This document shows, piece by piece, positions 31,910 to 41,450 of a stretch of 64,000 nt of DNA (positions are counted from its first letter, which is position 1; the number at the start of each line of letters is the position of its first letter). The position numbers were made by a program, and so were the translations under genes. The stretch spans positions 930,001 through 994,000 of the forward strand of contig CAJIZS010000001.1 in assembly GCA_905182075.1 (NCBI GenBank), in the 5' to 3' direction. A model generated the notes under the pieces. The model was not told where the DNA came from. It did not search any database and was given only the letters and a program-made list of their open reading frames with translations. The DNA is from an uncultured Methylophilaceae bacterium (GTDB taxonomy: Bacteria > Pseudomonadota > Gammaproteobacteria > Burkholderiales > Methylophilaceae).

Positions 31910-32553
31910 TGAACCTAATGTAGAGAAAATTATTACATTATCAAGAAAAACAAATGATTCGAGCAATCAAAAAATTAAAGCACTAGAGATTGATTATAGT
32001 AACGAAGAGACATTTGAAAACTTAGACAAAATATCGCAATTAAACTCTATTAGTAAAATTATAATTGCAACAGGAATACTCCATGCAGATAAAATAAAAC
32101 CTGAGAAATCAATAGATGGTATTGATTTTGAGAGCTTAAAAAGAGTATTTCAAGTTAATGTGTTTGGGCCTATTTTACTAGTAAAAAAGCTTTTACCACT
32201 GATTAAAAAATCACAAGGAGTTAAAATTGTCTTTTTAACGGCAAGAGTGGGAAGTATTTCTGATAATGAAGCTTGGTGGTTGGTACAGTTACAGGAGCTC
32301 TAAATCTGCGCTTAATATGATGATAAGTAATCTTTCGATAGAACTCCAAAGACTCAACAAACAGAATATAGTAATAGGTATTCATCCGGGAACAGTCAAA
32401 AGTCATTTATCAGAACCTTTCTTAAGCAATGTTAAACACGATATTTTTAGTCCAAAGGAAAGTGTTGAACTAATGACACAGGTTATTGGTAAAATTACCC
32501 AAAAAGATTCAGGAAAGTGCTTTGATTTTTCAGGAAAGGTAATAGAACCTTGA
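31821..32553 (+). CDS. Short-chain dehydrogenase/reductase (C-factor CsgA-like), one frameshift
   Basis: NAD(P)-dependent Rossmann oxidoreductase. ILIAGSSGAIGREFIKLYS is the TGxxxGxG-type nucleotide site, IIATGILH is the NNAG equivalent, then after a frame change near 32275 GWYSYRSSKSALNMM contains the catalytic YxxxK. The C-terminus is NIVIGIHPGTVKSHLSEPF. About 240 aa, normal length. Such CsgA-like SDRs frequently lie near FkbM and glycan genes; substrate unknown. ATG at 31821 overlaps FkbM by 89 bases. Confidence 0.87.
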
Positions 32554-32633
32554 GAGATAAGGGAAATAACCGATGGGTAAAGTTATATTTTCAATAGAAC
32601 GAATTGTGGTATGACAGTAATCCTGGATCTATT

Positions 32634-33485
32634 TTAATCCTCAACTACCATAAATTCACACATCTCCTTTTGAGAGTGGCTTAATGACTCATATAATTCT
32701 TTCTTTATAGCCTGATCATCTTGTGATCCTTCGTACTCTCGTTCCAATCCAAAATTTAGTAATAAAGCAAATCTATCTTTATTTGATGATCTGCCCCCTT
32801 TGTGAATTCCTAGGGTGTCTGCAAACATAGCTGACCCAGCCTTTCCTTTAAAATATATAATATTTTCTTTCGGATATTTTAACGAAACATCACTATCATT
32901 ATAATAACTATACTCACCTAAACGAAAGTCTGATCTACTATTTTTAACATAATGAAATCCACCATCCCTGACCCCGACATCATTTAAATAAATAATAATT
33001 TTTAAAAAATTAGCACTATTATCATCAGAGTGATATTTTTGATCACTTGAATAAATATTAAAATTCGCATAACTTTTTTTAACTTTAACGAAAGTTATTT
33101 TTGCGGAGCCACCTAAAAAAAGGGAGGCAATATTGAAGATGCTTTCATTGAAAACTAAATCTTTTATTGATTGTAAGTTATACAAAGGATTCTTAACTGT
33201 AACGCTAGGAACTTCTGTTCTCCAAGCTTTTTCTCCAGCATTTAATGTTTCATTAGAGATTTTATTAGTTTTTATTACCTGATTTTCATCAATCTCTCGA
33301 CTTACAAAAAGATTAATATCAATTGGTTTTGTTGGCGTATATATTTTTTTTTGATCAATTGCACTTTGAGTATCTAAACAAATTTTGCTGAAGTCAATTT
33401 TAGAAAAATTAATATAAGTACTAACATCTTTACATCCATCAGCTCTAATAGCTTTAACTATTTCTTCATACACTACTGAATTCAT
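32634..33485 (-). CDS. Second phytanoyl-CoA dioxygenase-like oxygenase
   Basis: Intact 283-aa member of the Fe(II)/2-oxoglutarate oxygenase superfamily. Ligand set: YHSDDNSANF (His and Asp, about residue 152), distal His in LGIHKGGRSSNKDR (about residue 229) followed by the 2-oxoglutarate-binding Arg. KGKAGSAMFADT is the strand before the distal His, as in PhyH. The N-terminal about 90 residues match no motif I know. It is convergent to the SDR gene; substrate may be a lipid or glycan. Confidence 0.8.
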   Translation of the reverse strand: MNSVVYEEIVKAIRADGCKDVSTYINFSKIDFSKICLDTQSAIDQKKIYTPTKPIDINLFVSREIDENQVIKTNKISNETLNAGEKAWRTEVPSVTVKNPLYNLQSIKDLVFNESIFNIASLFLGGSAKITFVKVKKSYANFNIYSSDQKYHSDDNSANFLKIIIYLNDVGVRDGGFHYVKNSRSDFRLGEYSYYNDSDVSLKYPKENIIYFKGKAGSAMFADTLGIHKGGRSSNKDRFALLLNFGLEREYEGSQDDQAIKKELYESLSHSQKEMCEFMVVED

Positions 33486-33547
33486 ATTAGGGCCTATATT
33501 AGTGCCTAAATTTACTAAAAATTATTGTAAATATTTTAGACTACATA

Positions 33548-33591
33548 AGACAGTATTGCAATGGTATCACTTGATTTCTACTAGAAATATT
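33548..33591 (+). repeat. Short repeat shared with 49.4 kb
   Basis: About 44 bp (containing AGTATTGCAATGG and later ACTTGATTT) match 49403-49440 with few differences. At 49.4 kb the copy runs straight into the tRNA-Ala-type repeat; here it runs into a decayed methyltransferase tail. It marks an element boundary or recombination scar. The 364-bp gap 33486-33849 holds this repeat, the methyltransferase remnant and a 19-bp near-tandem repeat (GGCAATTTAGAAG twice, near 33800-33830); I see no gene in it. Confidence 0.65.
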
Positions 33592-33593
33592 TT

Positions 33594-33745
33594 GATGTAA
33601 ACATTACACCAGTGACAGAGAGTTTTAATGGAGTTCCTATCGTCTTGACACTCAGGCTACAGACTTTTCTATGATTTAATCGTTCTCTTGCTCAACGACT
33701 TTAGTCATATGCTTACTGATCTAGAAAAATATTTTATATCCCGGC
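33594..33745 (+). pseudogene. Decayed 3' fragment of a methyltransferase gene (copy of 39523-39662)
   Basis: Aligned by eye with the C-terminus of the methyltransferase at 38.85-39.74 kb: VNITP followed by T/V-T-x-SFN, and at the end an almost identical DFSHMLTDLEKYFI. In this copy the middle is scrambled by substitutions and indels, and the upstream part of the gene is missing. It therefore looks like the remains of a duplication or of an older cargo gene whose better copy lies 6 kb downstream. Confidence 0.7.
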
Positions 33746-33849
33746 ATTAGTTATGTAATGGTCATAAATTAATCATTTCAAAAGTAAGGAAGAAAATATG
33801 GCAATTTAGAAGCTCATTGGCAATTTAGAAGTTTATTTTAGTTATCTAA

Positions 33850-35154
33850 TTACATATATGAACTTACACCGTCTTTTTCGATTGAAGCCTCAATTGCTTG
33901 CTCAACATCCTGAATAATGTCATCAATATGCTCAATACCCACAGAGATTCTTACCAAGTCCTCACTTACACCTGCTAAAACCTTCTGTTCTGGAGTTAAT
34001 TGCCTATGTAATGTTGATGCTGGATGACAGGCAAGTGATTTTGCATCTCCCATACTAAGTACTCTCAAAATCATTTGAAGTGCGTCAATAAATTTAGCGC
34101 CTGCCTCAATTCCACCCTTAATACCAAAACTAATGATGCCCGATGCCTGGCCATTAGTAATTTTTTTACAAACATCATTATATTTATCATTAGGTAGAGC
34201 AGCATAATTTACCCATTCCACACGTTCGTGGCTTTCTAAATATTTTGCAAGCGCAAGAGCATTCTCACAATGTCGCTCCATTCTTACACCTAATGATTCA
34301 AGGCCCAGCATTATTATATAGGCGTTATTGGGCGATAAACACGCTCCAGTTTCTCTCAAAGGAACAACCCGACAACAGGCAATAAAAGCAGCAGGTCCGA
34401 ACTGTTCGGTGTATACAATTCCATGGTAAGAAGGATCTGGCTCATTAAGCATAGGATATTTCTTTGGCTCTTTAGCCCAATCGAATTTTCCAGAATCAAC
34501 AATAATTCCACCAATCGTCGCTCCGTGACCATCTATATATTTTGTAAGGGAATGAATAACAATATCTGCTCCAAAATCAATTGGTCGGCATAAATAAGGT
34601 GTGGCTACAGTATTGTCCACAATCAAAGGAATACCGTGCTTGTGAGCAATATCTGCAAATTTCTTTAGGTCAATAATATTTCCTAGAGGATTGCCAATTG
34701 ATTCACAATATAAAGCTTTAGTTTTTTCATCTATTGCCTCTTCAAGACCCTTAAAATCTGCTCCATCGACCATTTTCACATTAATGCCATACTTAGGGAA
34801 GCTATGAGTAAAACAGTTATATGTCCCTCCATATAGCTGATTGGTACTCACAATATTATCACCCGCTCTTGTAATGGTCTGGATAGCATAAGTGATTGCA
34901 GCCATCCCAGAAGCAAGAGATAAACCAGCAATCCCACCTTCCATTTCCGCAACTCTTTTTTCAAGTACCGTGTTAGTAGGATTTCCTATTCTTGAATAAA
35001 TATTTCCTTCGACTTTAAGGTCGAATAAATCTGCACCATGCTGCGTGTCATCAATAGTAAACCCCGAAGTTTGATAAATTGGGGTCGTTGCTGCTTTTTG
35101 GTCATTTGTATCTGGATCATAACCATGATGAAGTGCTATTGATTCAAGTTTCAT
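33850..35154 (-). CDS. metY: O-acetylhomoserine (thiol)-lyase MetY
   Basis: Intact 434-aa PLP enzyme of the Cys/Met metabolism family. Converts O-acetylhomoserine plus sulfide (or methanethiol) to homocysteine (or methionine). Evidence: TTPIYQTSGFTIDDTQHGAD, SRIGNPTNTVLEKRVAEMEG, SGMAAITYAIQT, VDNTVATPYLCRPIDFGAD and the PLP-lysine motif HSLTKYIDGHG. The C-terminus SEDLVRISVGIEHIDDIIQD is standard. Twenty bases separate it from the flavin monooxygenase gene on the same strand, suggesting co-transcription; a link to organosulfur metabolism is plausible. Confidence 0.96.
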   Translation of the reverse strand: MKLESIALHHGYDPDTNDQKAATTPIYQTSGFTIDDTQHGADLFDLKVEGNIYSRIGNPTNTVLEKRVAEMEGGIAGLSLASGMAAITYAIQTITRAGDNIVSTNQLYGGTYNCFTHSFPKYGINVKMVDGADFKGLEEAIDEKTKALYCESIGNPLGNIIDLKKFADIAHKHGIPLIVDNTVATPYLCRPIDFGADIVIHSLTKYIDGHGATIGGIIVDSGKFDWAKEPKKYPMLNEPDPSYHGIVYTEQFGPAAFIACCRVVPLRETGACLSPNNAYIIMLGLESLGVRMERHCENALALAKYLESHERVEWVNYAALPNDKYNDVCKKITNGQASGIISFGIKGGIEAGAKFIDALQMILRVLSMGDAKSLACHPASTLHRQLTPEQKVLAGVSEDLVRISVGIEHIDDIIQDVEQAIEASIEKDGVSSYM

Positions 35155-35173
35155 ATGTGTATTCCTTTAATTA

Positions 35174-36496
35174 TCATTTGAAATCTACTGCTCCGTCGTT
35201 AATTTTTGCCCATTTAAAGCTTAAATATTCTACTAAGTAATTTTGATAAAATTTATAAGTCCTATTGGGAAACTGGTCCATTGCTCTTAATACATAATTT
35301 GCCTGTATTGATGGCTTTGATTTTTCACCCAAATATTTTGGAGTACAACTCCTTAATTTTTTTTTCTCCATATAGGTAATTGTTTTACAAATACGCTGAC
35401 TAACTATTTCACATCTAGCAGTCCAACTAAAATTAATATATCCCGCATGAGCAAAAAGGTTTGGTAACCCACTAAACATCATTCCTCTATACCAACTAGT
35501 ATCATTGATATTTATTTTTTTATCATTAACAAAAATATCAATACCACCTAATAATTGTGCGTTACCGCCTGTCGCCATTACTGTTACATCGCTATTGATA
35601 ACTTTCCCATTTTGTAACTTAATTCCTCTTGTTTCCCAATTACTAACTCCTACGCGCTCTATTGTTACTTTGCTTGACTCTACAGCCCTAAAATAATCTT
35701 GATCTAAACTAGAAGCAGGGCGCTGGTCCCAATAATCATATGAGGGAGTAGTTGCCTCATTATAATAAGGATCGGTAGCTATTATTTTCTTTCTAAGTGA
35801 CTTTTTAAAAAATCTACTGGATATATAATCTTTTAAGACTTCAAATGTTTTATAACCTCGAGATGATTTTTCTTGACTATCAATATTTAATTCTATAAAC
35901 CTGCGCTGAACCAATGTTACTGTTTTCGCTTCTTTTATTATTGAGGGCGCCATCGTAATAGCAGTGCATCCGCTACCAATAATTGTTACATTTTTATCTT
36001 TATAGTCTGTATCCCCCCAAGCTTGAGTATGTACAATTTTTCCTTGGTATTTTTTTTCGTCTTTAAACTTTGGTAAATGAGGGTTGTTTCGATCACGTGA
36101 TCCAGTGCAGCAAATAACATATTGACTAGTAAAATTTTTACGATTAGTTTTTGTTATCCATTGATTATTTTTCCAAGATGATGATGTGACTTGTGTATCA
36201 AATAATATATGTTGTTTTATATTAAATTTTTCTGCAGTGTCATTTATATAATTTTTAATATCCTGACCTTTTCCTATTATTGGACCTTGCCAAGGATTAA
36301 AACTAAATCCATAGGTATACATATCATTATCCGCACGAACACCAGGAAACTTCATTTGATCCCAAGTGCCACCTAGATCACTTCTTGAGTCAATGATTTT
36401 GTAAGAAAGATTGGGAAATTTTTCTTGTATATAGTAGGCCGTTGTTATACCTGCTATTCCAGAACCAATGATAATTACATCTGTTTTACTTTCCAT
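35174..36496 (-). CDS. Flavin-containing monooxygenase
   Basis: Intact 440-aa NADPH-dependent flavoprotein. FAD site IIGSGIAGITTAYYI (residues 9-23), FPGVRADNDMYTYGFSFNPW, NADPH site IIGSGCTAITMAPSI and MATGGNAQLLGGID. The sequence YQGKIVHTQAW matches the FMO/Baeyer-Villiger fingerprint (FxGxxxHxxxW with Tyr for Phe). Oxygenates nitrogen, sulfur or ketone substrates; the position beside metY makes a sulfur compound an attractive but unproven substrate. Confidence 0.9.
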   Translation of the reverse strand: MESKTDVIIIGSGIAGITTAYYIQEKFPNLSYKIIDSRSDLGGTWDQMKFPGVRADNDMYTYGFSFNPWQGPIIGKGQDIKNYINDTAEKFNIKQHILFDTQVTSSSWKNNQWITKTNRKNFTSQYVICCTGSRDRNNPHLPKFKDEKKYQGKIVHTQAWGDTDYKDKNVTIIGSGCTAITMAPSIIKEAKTVTLVQRRFIELNIDSQEKSSRGYKTFEVLKDYISSRFFKKSLRKKIIATDPYYNEATTPSYDYWDQRPASSLDQDYFRAVESSKVTIERVGVSNWETRGIKLQNGKVINSDVTVMATGGNAQLLGGIDIFVNDKKININDTSWYRGMMFSGLPNLFAHAGYINFSWTARCEIVSQRICKTITYMEKKKLRSCTPKYLGEKSKPSIQANYVLRAMDQFPNRTYKFYQNYLVEYLSFKWAKINDGAVDFK

Positions 36497-36605
36497 AGGA
36501 AAAAAATCTGATATGTTATTAATTTAAGCCTTCGACTATTCGATTTATACCATAGTTCAATTTAATTAGCACCCTAACAATTTAATCGAGTATTTCGTTG
36601 TGTCG

Positions 36606-37637
36606 CTATGTATTACGTTCGGTTTTTACAGGCCAGCAAACTGGATTGAGTTCGCTAGCAGCAATTCCTCCTGGGGCAACCCCAGGAATGAACTTTTGCC
36701 AATCGCCTGATACCATTGTTGGCTTTTCAACCACGCGTGCCCCATCTGCGAAATATGTATTAGCCAGAACTATTCGACTCTGGGAAGTCCTATTTTCACC
36801 TGCTGTATGAAAACTCAAATTATGATGAAAGCTTGCCTCACCCATCTCAAAGGGTTTAGAGTCAATAGCCACGTTGTTTGCCTTAAAAACCTCCGTGACG
36901 TTTTTGTCATAGCTTGTGTCATTTTTATTAAAATTGATATTTTTGACGAGATTAAAAACGTTTAAAGGTTTTGCAAATGACAAAGGCCCCATAGCTTTTG
37001 GCACTGGTTGTGCTGGCATCCATGCGGTCACAACATCATTTGTCTCTAAAGGGAAAATGATGGTCGTCATAATGCCAAGGTGTGCGTCCACAACCAGGCT
37101 CCTTTGAAAGTGTATTGTCATGATAGAGTCGGACGCTTTTTACACTGAGCAGGTCCGCTGAAATTTTTGCAATACGAGGGCTGAGAACATATTGCCTGAT
37201 GATGTGGCTCTCTAGCCACATCATTTCGAGGCTTAGGAAGCGCTTACTTCTATTGTTTTCTGGAAAAGTCTTGCTAAGAAGGTGTATCAGTTCCTCGCGC
37301 AAGCGAACTACAGCTCCTGGAGACAATACATTTGGTAGCCTGATGAATCCATCCCGGCGAAAGGCAAGATGATGGTCCTCTGTTAAGTTGTATGGAGTGG
37401 AAAGCTCATCTTCTAGTTCACTGTCGGACGACATGTCGAAATGCTTTATCGGCTCTATATCGACGTAATTAGTCGATTATCCTTACCTTTGTTATCAGCA
37501 AGCGTTACATACCAATCCCACCAAGCTTGATTGTCCTGCTCCCAGTATTGGTTTAAGTCTTCGCCAAGTGCATTTGGCTCTGGAAGCAAATCATTAGAAA
37601 GTCTTTTTCTATCGAATAACTTAGTTTCCTAAAATAA
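36606..37637 (-). CDS. Third PhyH-family oxygenase, frameshifted
   Basis: Parts: an N-terminal piece encoded about 37460-37637 (LFDRKRLSNDLLPEPNALGE, YWEQDNQAWWDWYVTLAD), a middle piece from 37434 (AFRRDGFIRLPNVLSPGAVV to GRTPWHYDDHH) and a C-terminal piece (FPLETNDVVTAWMPAQPVPK to GGIAASELNPVCWP). The His-x-Asp metal pair is in TPWHYDD, the distal His in LSFHTAGENRTSQSRIVLA. Frame changes lie near 37440 and 37060. The start codon of the N-terminal piece is not visible: TAG precedes it. Base use is less A+T-rich than neighbours, hinting at transfer. Substrate unknown. Confidence 0.8.
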
Positions 37638-37640
37638 AAT

Positions 37641-37860
37641 TTAGACAGCTTAGTTGCATGAACGATCATGACAGTTTTAAATTACAATTAGTTGCATTTA
37701 TAACTTGTGTGTATCATGACGTTTTGCATTCAGCTTTAACAGTCTACTAAAGCCCCCGTAATAATGAGGCGTCGAAAATAATATCAACCAAAGAGTAATT
37801 TTTTTTTGGAATGTAATTCTATGGGTAGAAAATATTAAGGAATCTTGACTATTTTGTCGA
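37641..37860. other. Intergenic region before egtD
   Basis: About 220 bp between divergent genes. It contains A+T-rich stretches that could hold promoters for both sides and possibly the first codons of egtD hidden by frame errors (ATG at 37819 is followed at once by a stop). I see no complete ORF, RNA gene or repeat here. Confidence 0.4.
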
Positions 37861-37861
37861 C

Positions 37862-38803
37862 ATTCAACCTAAAAAGAAAATAGAATTTTATGAGGCTGTT
37901 TTGGAAGGGTTATCATTGCCCCAGAAAACAATATCTCCTAAATTTTTTTATGATGAGCGCGGCTCCAAGATATTTGATAAAATTTGCGATACACCGGAAT
38001 ACTATTTAACTCGAACCGAAATAGCCTTACTCAATAACATTCAAGAAGAACTTTATACTCTCGTTGAGCCTGGTTCAGCAGTCGTGGAATATGGTTGTGG
38101 GTCGAGTATTAAGATCAAAGCACTTTTATCGGCTTTGCCAGAACCATCACATTATATTGCAATAGATATTTCAAAATCCCATCTCATTTTAACCGCAAAG
38201 AAATAGCTTCGAATTATAGTAATATTTCTGTTGCAGCAATTTGTGCAGATTTTATGGAGCCAATAGACTGGCCAGAAAGTGCTAATTTTGATTCTTTAAA
38301 GCGACTTGCTTTTTTCCCTGGCTCTACCATCGGCAATCTAAACCCTAGTGAAGCCATGTCAGTTTTTAAAACATGTTCCGCATTTAGTCGGTGATGACGG
38401 CACATTTTTAATTGGCGTAGATATGAAGAAAGATGCTGGGATTTTTAATCGAGCTTATAATGATAAAGAAGGTCATACCGCTGACTTTAATTTAAATCTT
38501 CTTCATAGGATGAAAGGTGAACTAGATGCTGACTATAAATATCTCTGAATTTTCTCATAAAGCCTTTTATAACGAAAAACTTGGAAGAGTTGAAATGCAC
38601 CTTGTTAGTGATATTAAGCAGGTTATTAAAATTAATAATTTAGAGTTCTCCTTTGAAAAAGGGGAAAGTATACATACTGAATGTTCTTATAAATATTCTG
38701 TAATAGAATTTTCTGAGTTGGCTAAAAAATCAGGATTTAGCGTAGTTAAAAAATTGGAGTGATAAGAAAAATCTTTTTGGTATTTATTTAATGAAAGCTA
38801 TTT
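37862..38803 (+). CDS. egtD: L-histidine N-alpha-methyltransferase EgtD, frameshifted
   Basis: Trimethylates histidine to hercynine, the first step to ergothioneine. Frames in order: KKIEFYEAVLEGLSLPQKTI and SPKFFYDERGSKIFDKICD (the most conserved EgtD motif), TPEYYLTRTEIALL, VVEYGCGSSIKIKALL; then ADFMEPIDWPESANF, FFPGSTIGNLNPSEA; then DDGTFLIGVDMKKDAG, NISEFSHKAFYN, and lastly KNLFGIYLMKAI. Breaks near 38205, 38385, 38545 and 38757. Total length of about 315 aa suits EgtD. The start codon is unclear. No EgtB sulfoxide synthase or EgtE is in the window. Confidence 0.88.
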
Positions 38804-38846
38804 AAAAATTACATTCGATGTACTTAAACTATTCAAAAGTAAAGCT

Positions 38847-39738
38847 ATGAAAATTAAATCTGCTTGGATGCGAGAGATAGAGAGTGGCCAACAGCCGAGT
38901 AGCTCTGCCTTACGTGATCATCTCGACGCTGTTCATGACAATAATGCGGGTTTTACCGAAGCATTTGCATGGAACTGTCGTGATGCGAATGGTAAAAATA
39001 GTTATGAGTTGCTTGCTGATATTGTTGACCAAAAATATCATTCTCACGTTCTAGATCTTGGGTGTGGTAGTGGAGTTCTGCTAGACCTTTGCAATCAACG
39101 TTTCGGAGCTGAATTGGTGCTTTCGGGCGTTGATATGAATGATTCCGAACTACAGCTTGCACGTAAGCGCCTTGCACATACCGATATCAAGCTCCATCAA
39201 GGCACAGCACAGAACCTTGATCACTTTCCTGATTCATCTTTTGACGTGATCTTTTGCCATTGGGCATTGACTTTGATGGACCCAGTGGTTGAAGTTCTTT
39301 CCACAAGCAAGCGTCTTCTCAAGGAAAGAGGTATTTTCGCAGCTATTGTTGATGGAGATCCCAAAACTGCGCCCGGCTACCTTGAAGTCCACGATATTAT
39401 TTACAAACACGTGCAATGCTAAGTATCCGGATTATGGAGTTTTTGAACTTGGTGACCCACGCGTGAGAACAGCCGAGGAACTGCAAAAACTTACGGCAGA
39501 AACCTTTGTAGATTTTGATGTAAATATAACACCAATAACTCTGAGTTTTAATGCAGCTCCTAGCATCTTGGCACGTGAGGCGGCCGGTTTTTTCTATGCT
39601 TCATTCGTACTTTCGCGCGATGATTTCAGCCATATGCTAACTGATCTCGAAAAATATTTTATTACAAAACAGCAGGATGGAATCAGCTGTTTTACAATGC
39701 CAGTAAATCGATTAGTTGTGAGTGGAAGAGGGGAGTAA
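38847..39738 (+). CDS. Class I SAM-dependent methyltransferase, one frameshift
   Basis: First frame (38847-39422): NSYELLADIVDQKYHSHVLD with the SAM motif LDLGCGSGVLLDLC, GVDMNDSELQLARKRL, and FDVIFCHWALTLMDPVVEVL. Second frame (about 39410-39738): YPDYGVFELGDPRVRTAEEL to DFSHMLTDLEKYFITKQQDG. About 295 aa overall. Follows egtD by 43 bases and may act in the same pathway. A decayed copy of its 3' end is at 33.6 kb, and its stop codon runs directly into the first tRNA-Ala-type repeat. Confidence 0.82.
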
Positions 39739-39790
39739 TAATCCGACGGCCTAGGACGTATTTGGATTGTAAGTATGTGGGGGGTAAGAA
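39736..39790 (+). repeat. tRNA-Ala-associated direct repeat, copy A (diverged)
   Basis: Begins at the methyltransferase stop: TAATAATCCGACGGCCTAGG, then ACGTATTTGGATTGTAAG and a core TGTGGGGGGTAAG. Aligns base for base with the copies at 44.15 and 54.72 kb except for scattered changes, including three in the tRNA-derived core. The least conserved copy, hence perhaps the oldest. Confidence 0.65.
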
Positions 39791-39893
39791 CATTAAGAAA
39801 TACTTACTATTGAATTAAATTCTTTTTTAAACCCTCTAAGAAAACCAATGATTTTAATCAACTAAATCGTTAACAATACATATAGGACATATC

Positions 39894-40707
39894 ATGAGCG
39901 TATTAGAAAATTTCAAAAAGTTAAAAGCAGAAGGAAAGAAAATTGTAGTTGTTACTTCTCATGAGTACTGGAGTGCAAAGATTCTTAACGACACAGACGT
40001 AAATGGTATTTTAATTGGTGACTGTTCGTCCATGGTAATGCATGGCCATGAAGACACATTGAATTCTTGTGTGGAAACAATTGCGTTGCACACCAGAGCG
40101 GTAAAAAAAGGAGCAAAAGACAAATCAGAAATAAAAGCAGAAGTCAAAGAGTAATTTAAAGGGGATGAAGGAGACAATGGATAACGTTGAAATCTTAATC
40201 AAGGCTGGAGCAAATGCACTTAAAATAGAAGGTGTTGATGGAAACGAAGAGCTCTATGCTCATCTTTCTCAATCAGGTATTCCAACAATCGGACACATTG
40301 GCCTTACGCCATCTCACCACAATGCAATCGGTGGATTTAAAGCTCAAGGCAAAACAAAAGAAAGTGAGCTTCGCCTCATTGAAGAAGCCAAAAAACTTGA
40401 TAAGCTTGGATGTATAGCAATCGTTTTAGAAGCTGTTCCACAGCACGTAGGTGCGGCAGTTAGTGCCGCAGTTTCTATCCCAGTAGTTGGTGTCGGAGCA
40501 GGATTGGACGTAGATGGACAAGCACTGGTTTTTCAAGATATGCTAGGATTTTCTACAGACTTCAAGCCTAAATTCGTAAGAACATATATGAATGGAGCCG
40601 ATCTTATCAAAGATGCCGTAAATAAGTTCGCAGCAGATGTTCATGCAGAAGTATTCCCATCAGAAAAAGAAACTTATGCACCGGCTAAAGAACAAATAGC
40701 TAATTAA
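39894..40707 (+). CDS. panB: 3-methyl-2-oxobutanoate hydroxymethyltransferase PanB, broken
   Basis: Ketopantoate synthesis, first committed step to pantothenate/CoA. Part one (39894-40154): SVLENFKKLKAEGKKIVVVT, LIGDCSSMVMHGHEDTLNS, HTRAVKKGAKDK. Part two (40165-40707): MDNVEILIKAGANALKIEG, IPTIGHIGLTPSHHNAIGGF, VGVGAGLDVDGQALVFQDML. Where the family has IVADMPFLSYR (its Asp helps bind Mg) the DNA encodes KSEIKAEVKE and a stop. The HEYWSA segment replaces YDYWSA. So more than a base slip is involved: about 13 residues are replaced. Either a relic or a badly corrupted stretch. Confidence 0.88.
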
Positions 40708-40805
40708 GAAATAAATAGGCTATGTATATGGGTTAAGAGGATTATAAGGAGTGACAATAAATGTTATATATTTTTAATTTGTAATTCTCTTATTGCGCCA
40801 TTATT

Positions 40806-41376
40806 TTGAAAAAAGATATAGTTAGAAAAATATATTTAAAAAAACGTCAAGAACTATCTCCTTCCAAATTTGAAGAAGATTCATTTCAGCTTGTTCAAAA
40901 CACTATTGAGCTTATTAAAAAATATAAGCCTGAATGTATTCATTGCTTTTTACCCATTCATTCAAAAGGTGAAATAAACACTACACCAATCATTCAATAT
41001 TGCTGGAAAAATAACATTAATAGTTGTTGTACCTGTGAGTAACTTTGAAGAAGGGACACTAAAAAATGCAGAGTTTAGATCTCACACCAAAACCAAACAA
41101 ACAAAAAATAATATTACCGAACCAATTGATCCTATTTGGAAAAAAAACGATAATATTGATATTGTAATCACACCGCTTTTGGCTTTTGATCCTAAAGGTT
41201 ATCGAGTAGGTTATGGAAAAGGATTTTACGATCGTTTTTTTGCTTCTTTACACAAGGATGTGAAAAAAATTGGCATCAGCCTTTTTAAGCCTTGTAAAGG
41301 CATAGAAAATATAACTGAATATGATATACCTTTGACACATTGCGTTACTCCCAATAAAACCTATACTTTTGAATAA
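40806..41376 (+). CDS. 5-formyltetrahydrofolate cyclo-ligase, one frameshift
   Basis: Converts 5-formyl-THF to 5,10-methenyl-THF using ATP. TTG start at 40806; the first frame gives IVRKIYLKKRQELSPSKFEE and CFLPIHSKGEINTTPII, then a frame change near 41030 leads to VSNFEEGTLKNAEF, IVITPLLAFDPKGYRVGYGK and GFYDRFF, the nucleotide-binding signature. Ends LTHCVTPNKTYTFE. About 190 aa, normal. Its stop codon TAA lies inside the start of repeat copy B. Confidence 0.9.
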
Positions 41377-41415
41377 TTGGTGGAGGTAAGCCCAGTTGTT
41401 CTATAAGCTTCTATG
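41373..41415 (+). repeat. tRNA-Ala-associated direct repeat, copy B
   Basis: Core AATTGGTGGAGGTAAGC is identical to the 3' end of tRNA-Ala(GGC) plus two flanking bases, and the next 25 bp (CCAGTTGTTCTATAAGC and onward) are identical to copy E at 52.26 kb. The left arm seen in other copies is absent: the cyclo-ligase stop codon directly precedes the core. Confidence 0.8.
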
Positions 41416-41450
41416 TTGTCTTGTATAAATAACTATAAGAATATTTAAAA

